Positions 60,688 through 64,000 of a stretch of DNA of 64,000 nucleotides are shown in pieces; the first letter of the stretch is position 1, and each line of letters starts with the position of its first letter. Source of the stretch: Pseudomonas reinekei (GTDB taxonomy: Bacteria > Pseudomonadota > Gammaproteobacteria > Pseudomonadales > Pseudomonadaceae); contig NZ_MSTQ01000024.1 in assembly GCF_001945365.1 (NCBI RefSeq), positions 1-64,000 of the forward strand, given 5' to 3'. The position numbers and the translations under genes were made by a program. The notes below the pieces were generated by a model. That model did not search any database. It was not told where the DNA came from and saw only the letters and a program-made list of their open reading frames with translations.

Positions 60688-60790
60688 TCCGGATCCGTTG
60701 TTCGGGGTAGATAGGTAAATTTTAATTGTGCAGACGTGGAGCCAGTTCTGTGACTGGAGTTGCGTCTGCTTTTTAATTGTTGGAGACGTA
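60688..60790. other. Gap before iacP; start of AT-rich segment
   Basis: No gene is present. The base composition turns AT-rich here and remains so to about 63,000. There is no sipA gene at the place where SPI-1 has it. A separate promoter for iacP is possible but none is clear. Confidence 0.5.
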
Positions 60791-61045
60791 ATGGCGAAAG
60801 TTTTTAGTGATGAGCTTGATATTCTGGTTATAGAGGTTTTGTCGGATTATCTTGCGCCTTGCCAATGGAGAGTTGAAATGAGTTCCCGATTGGTGGAGGA
60901 CCTGTGTGTCGATTCTGTCGGTCTAGTGGAAATTGTGATGTGTCTCAATCAGACATTTAACATTGATTTACCTGAAGCTGAGGTGGCTGAGTGGAACACC
61001 GTTGAGGATATCTGTTATTTGGTCAGATTTTGCAGAGGGTTATGA
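60791..61045 (+). CDS. iacP: IacP-like acyl carrier protein of the type III locus
   Basis: An 84-residue acyl carrier protein. The 4'-phosphopantetheine Ser is Ser42 in LCVDSVGLVEIV, where housekeeping ACPs usually have DSL. Four helices are seen with DLPEAEVAEWNTVEDICYLV as the last. In Salmonella IacP is encoded at the same place and is thought to assist secretion of SopB, SopA and SopD. The ribosome site is GGAGACGTA. Codon use is AT-richer than in sip genes. Confidence 0.88.
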   Translation: MAKVFSDELDILVIEVLSDYLAPCQWRVEMSSRLVEDLCVDSVGLVEIVMCLNQTFNIDLPEAEVAEWNTVEDICYLVRFCRGL

Positions 61046-61067
61046 GCCTGTGGGTGATGCATTAACT

Positions 61068-61469
61068 ATGAGTGTGAAATTTATAATTGATCAGTTTGTA
61101 GAAAAAATTGAGGAGCGGTTCGGTACAAGAAATTTACGGGGTGACGAGTGTTGTAGTGTTGAGTTGAGTCTGGAGGATGGCAATTTTTTTTGTCTTGATT
61201 TTGATGCGATGGGAACAGCGCTGATGATGTTTTTGTTTCGATTGCCCGTTGTGAAGACAGAAATGGAACTGCAAATAATCAATGAGGCTCTGGATCCGCA
61301 ATGGGGCGACTTGGTGGGTAGCGTGGTTGAGGTGAGAGAACGAGACTTAGCGTATTTTAGTATGGTTGAATCAACGTCTTTGTGTGCTGAGTCGTTGATG
61401 GCGAATTTGATAAAAATGATATCGGGTCGAAAAAAAATAATAGAGTGTTTGGCTGGCACTATTCGCTGA
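61068..61469 (+). CDS. Putative effector chaperone (SicP/CesT-like)
   Basis: A 133-residue acidic protein with the alpha-beta-beta-beta-alpha form of class I secretion chaperones (IIDQFVEKIEERFG, VELSLEDGNFFCLDFD, LMMFLFRLPVV). It lies 12 bases before the candidate effector, the usual chaperone-effector pairing, in the position of sicP in SPI-1. Sequence identity to SicP is not obvious. The start at MSVKFIID is chosen because the longer frame overlaps iacP. AT-rich. Confidence 0.7.
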   Translation: MSVKFIIDQFVEKIEERFGTRNLRGDECCSVELSLEDGNFFCLDFDAMGTALMMFLFRLPVVKTEMELQIINEALDPQWGDLVGSVVEVRERDLAYFSMVESTSLCAESLMANLIKMISGRKKIIECLAGTIR

Positions 61470-61481
61470 GGGAGACTTGTT

Positions 61482-62852
61482 ATGCTTAATGTTTCTGATT
61501 TTGGTGTGTCGCGCGCATCCAGCATGAGTAGTCTGTCTGCGGACGTTCAAGTCAATATTTTCAAGGGAGCGCTTGTTGCACTGGCAGATGACCGTGTGCG
61601 TATTAATCAAGTTGTTAGACTCATACGAGAAAACCGATCCTCTGAATGCGCCACTCATGGCTTGATGCCAAGGGGACGGTCGGGCTCTACGATTTTGCCG
61701 TCAAAAGAAATTCAGGATTTGAAACAGCGTGAGTTGGAAAAAAAAGCAAACGTATTTGACCACAGCCCCTATAAAGAGACTGCGAGTGAAAATAAAAAAC
61801 TTGAGAGAATATTGGGTAAAAGCCTAAGTTGTAGCCGCGAATTGGCGTCGATCGCAAAAAGAATCAGGGAGGTTACAGGCAGCCCGATGAGATTCAATGA
61901 TTTTTCTCCTCAGCAGCAGCAGAAGATCATCGAAGAAAGTGCGTACATTGGAGGGGCGCATGAGTTACTCGCGGATATGGATACGTTGGATGCACATGTC
62001 CTTGCGACTCTGATAAAAGCAGAGAGTAAGGAATATGATGTTGGTGACATGGAGCGAAGAAAATGCATGTTCAATCATGTTCGTACTCCTGATAATCCAA
62101 TTTACCCTTGGAATAGTCATCGATTTGATCTCGAGATTTTTGAGGTGACAAATCCAATTCAATATACTGAGGAGGTTCGAAATTTAATTGCTGATCGATG
62201 GAATGATTTTCTTGTCAGGACAAAGGATGTCGAAGCATATTTGTATGAGGAAGTAGGTCTGTCGTTGATTGATATTGATGATGGTATTCTAGGTATTATT
62301 CAAGGGTTGAGTACGTCGGATAGAAAAAAATTGCTGAAGGATGTATTGCATATTAATTGGAGTACTGAACGTTTTGTTGAGGATGAAAAAAATAATCGAC
62401 TTAACAATCCGCTAGGCCCTCAATTCCGACAGCACACCACTGGCGCGAAAACGAATGTTGTAAGAGTCTCGGATAAAGAAGATAAAAATGTAAATAAGTG
62501 GGTTTTTGAAGCAATTGTACACGGCAAGCCTGTTGCCTCTGGGCCAAGTGGGCATACGTTGCGGTATCTGAATCATTATGCGATGTGCAGTGAAATGCAT
62601 GGGTTATCAAACGAAGCCCCCAAAGATCTTCCAAGTTTGGAAGAGGCGCGGCTCGTCATGCTTGGCAATTTAATGGCACCTAAGGATCATCATTCTTATC
62701 ATGAAATAATGCTCGCTTCGATAGGGGTTTATAATGGGGTGGATATTTTAGAGTATAAATATAAAGAGTCATATGATGATATTGGTTCAACTAAAGTTGG
62801 CGCAGATGCGTTGAAGTGCGCTCAAGCCGAACTGGCCTTGAATAAAAGATGA
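61482..62852 (+). CDS. Candidate type III effector, unrecognised family
   Basis: A 456-residue protein without signal peptide or membrane segment. The N-terminus is rich in Ser and small residues (MLNVSDFGVSRASSMSSLSA), as expected for a secretion signal, followed by charged helical segments (residues 60-130) and a mixed C-terminal half. Near the end are two striking motifs: GPSGHTLRYLNHYAM (about 354-368) and HHSYHE (about 403-408), whose His, Ser and Glu might form an active site. I do not recognise the family. Its place directly after a chaperone gene, before a hilA-like gene, and its AT-rich composition are what mark it as an effector. A good GGGAGA ribosome site precedes the ATG. Confidence 0.7.
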   Translation: MLNVSDFGVSRASSMSSLSADVQVNIFKGALVALADDRVRINQVVRLIRENRSSECATHGLMPRGRSGSTILPSKEIQDLKQRELEKKANVFDHSPYKETASENKKLERILGKSLSCSRELASIAKRIREVTGSPMRFNDFSPQQQQKIIEESAYIGGAHELLADMDTLDAHVLATLIKAESKEYDVGDMERRKCMFNHVRTPDNPIYPWNSHRFDLEIFEVTNPIQYTEEVRNLIADRWNDFLVRTKDVEAYLYEEVGLSLIDIDDGILGIIQGLSTSDRKKLLKDVLHINWSTERFVEDEKNNRLNNPLGPQFRQHTTGAKTNVVRVSDKEDKNVNKWVFEAIVHGKPVASGPSGHTLRYLNHYAMCSEMHGLSNEAPKDLPSLEEARLVMLGNLMAPKDHHSYHEIMLASIGVYNGVDILEYKYKESYDDIGSTKVGADALKCAQAELALNKR

Positions 62853-63122
62853 GTGTCGGCACGTTATAGGATTGGCAAAACAGCAACGCAGGTGGCCAGA
62901 GTGGTGTCAGAAAAGTGTTATAGGTCGAATGTTCAAAAACTAGGTGACTTGATTTTTGACGGAGGCTACGAGCTATGTCGTAATTTCCCACATCTATGGA
63001 GTGAATAGTCCTACGGAATCCCCCCACTCAACTTCCTATAGTCACGCAGCTTGTTATCTCGAGCCTGGCCCTTCACAGGCTCGATTGCGTTTCAGTCCCT
63101 TCCTATAGAGAAGTCTCAAAGT
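62853..63122. other. Upstream region of the hilA-like gene
   Basis: No gene is seen. The inverted repeat GAGCCTG...CAGGCTC (63061-63067 and 63076-63082) could be a weak terminator or operator. TTCCTATAG occurs twice (63033-63041 and 63100-63108), 67 bases apart and both upstream of the ATG; this may be a regulator site. Otherwise AT-rich. Confidence 0.4.
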
Positions 63123-64000
63123 ATGGACAGTGCCACTGATCAATTGCCGGTCCCGTCGTACGTTTTTGACCACTGGCAACTGCAAAGCGACGGAACGCTG
63201 ATGCGAGATGGACAAGGCGTCCACATCCCCCCAAAAGAGTTGAGTGTTTTACGTCTGCTGCTCGGTTCGGCGGGCACGGTGATCAGCAAGGACCACTTGC
63301 TGGACCGTGTATGGCCCGAAACCGATGCGGCGGAAGAGTCGTTGACCCGTTGCATTTACGCGTTACGCAAGTTGCTCAGGGAGAACAAGGATTTCATTGC
63401 GACCGTGTACGGCCAGGGTTATCGCTTTACCTGCGCGGTTGTCGCACTGGACACGCCTGGCCACACAAAGGTTGCGGCGCCGACGCTGGCCGTTCTGCCA
63501 TTTCGCCATCTCGACGAGGGTGCCGCTCTGGATCTGCAGGATGCGATGATCCGTCAGTTGACCACGGCGTTCGGCGAGGCATTGCACGTCATTCCCGCGG
63601 GATTGATGGCGGCTTACGGCCAACCGGTCGAGGTGCGGGCGATGGCTGGGCAATTGCCTGTCGATTACTGTTTGAGCGGCCGCGGTTCCGGCACCCGTGA
63701 GCGAGCACTCTGGTCGGTCGAGCTGATCCGTGGTTGTGATCATGTGTTGCTGCATGGGCAGACATTGGATGCCGGTGATCCGGCAGAGGCACTGAGTGCG
63801 TTGGCGTGTTTGTTGGCGCAGCGCATTCCCGGCTTGCGTCCTGTCGGTGATGCCTGTGCTTCATACCCGGCTGCCGTGGCCTACCTGCGTGGTTTGTGCA
63901 GCGTGCAGCAACACACGCCACAAAGCCTGCGCGATGCCCTTGTGCAGTTTCGGTACTGTTTGCAGTTGGCCGGAAATTACGCAGCGGCCTGGTGCGGGTT
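63123..64000 (+). CDS. hilA: HilA-like regulator of the type III locus, 5' part
   Basis: An open frame runs off the window end; 292 complete residues are visible. The N-terminal 95 residues are an OmpR/ToxR-type winged helix matching Salmonella HilA in long blocks (VHIPPKELSVLRLLLGSAG, EESLTRCIYALRKLL, VYGQGYRF). The following region (TLAVLPFRHLDEG, IPGLRPVGDACASYPAAVAYLRG) also follows HilA, leading into TPR-like helices. HilA activates inv/spa and prg genes. The full protein should be about 550 residues. GC content returns to the genome norm. Confidence 0.88.
   Translation, partial: MDSATDQLPVPSYVFDHWQLQSDGTLMRDGQGVHIPPKELSVLRLLLGSAGTVISKDHLLDRVWPETDAAEESLTRCIYALRKLLRENKDFIATVYGQGYRFTCAVVALDTPGHTKVAAPTLAVLPFRHLDEGAALDLQDAMIRQLTTAFGEALHVIPAGLMAAYGQPVEVRAMAGQLPVDYCLSGRGSGTRERALWSVELIRGCDHVLLHGQTLDAGDPAEALSALACLLAQRIPGLRPVGDACASYPAAVAYLRGLCSVQQHTPQSLRDALVQFRYCLQLAGNYAAAWCG

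Overview
The window reads as a chromosomal segment of a Pseudomonas of the fluorescens group. Support comes from the conserved block cysH-thrH-pabB, the block ppsR-ppsA-hydrolase-rraA-cmaX-crfX-cmpX-sigX-oprF-cobA (same order as PA1769-PA1778 of P. aeruginosa), an acnD/prpF-type methylcitrate operon, and many short Pseudomonas-type palindromic repeats (REP/BIME). All calls come from reading the sequence and from family knowledge; no database search was run.

Layout. 1-126: 3' end of a 5S rRNA and its terminator. 300-15,000: a stand-alone PBP2 paralogue, an LprI-like protein, an SRPBCC protein, an isonitrile hydratase (inhA) divergent from a GlxA-like regulator, a GH15 hydrolase, an MFS transporter, an SDR/LysR pair, a hydantoin/allantoin-type racemase with an NCS1 permease, cysH and thrH. 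15,000-19,900: pabB and a three-gene cassette of RimK-like ligase, inactive-transglutaminase membrane protein and retropepsin-like protease. 19,900-28,450: GntR regulator-prpB-prpC-acnD-prpF-prpD for propionate breakdown by the 2-methylcitrate cycle, with two matching operator palindromes at the regulator gene. 28,560-37,770: gluconeogenic ppsR/ppsA and the envelope block ending in sigX-oprF. 37,830-43,755: cobA, a PP2C/Ser-Thr kinase fusion, nasA, nasT and nasS. The reductase genes nirB, nirD and nasC, which sit between cobA and the kinase in P. aeruginosa, are absent. The nasA leader carries two hexaloop hairpins of the ANTAR target type, an intrinsic terminator and a sigma-54 promoter.

43,844-64,000 (continuing past the edge) is a type III secretion system of the Inv-Mxi-Spa (Salmonella SPI-1) family: invF, sctC, sctW, sctV, invB-like chaperone, sctN, sctO, sctP, sctQ, sctR, sctS, sctT, sctU, sicA, sipB, sipC, sipD, iacP, a small acidic chaperone, an unrecognised candidate effector and a hilA-like regulator cut by the window end. 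Gene order is almost that of SPI-1, but sipA is missing. The needle and basal-ring genes (prg/org type) are not in view and would be expected downstream. From iacP to the candidate effector the DNA is plainly more AT-rich than the rest. InvF with SicA as co-activator, and HilA above them, would be the expected regulatory chain. The most interesting items are the complete SPI-1-like locus with its candidate effector, an internal start in sctQ, a terminator just before sicA, and the truncated nitrate-assimilation locus with an intact NasT antitermination leader.
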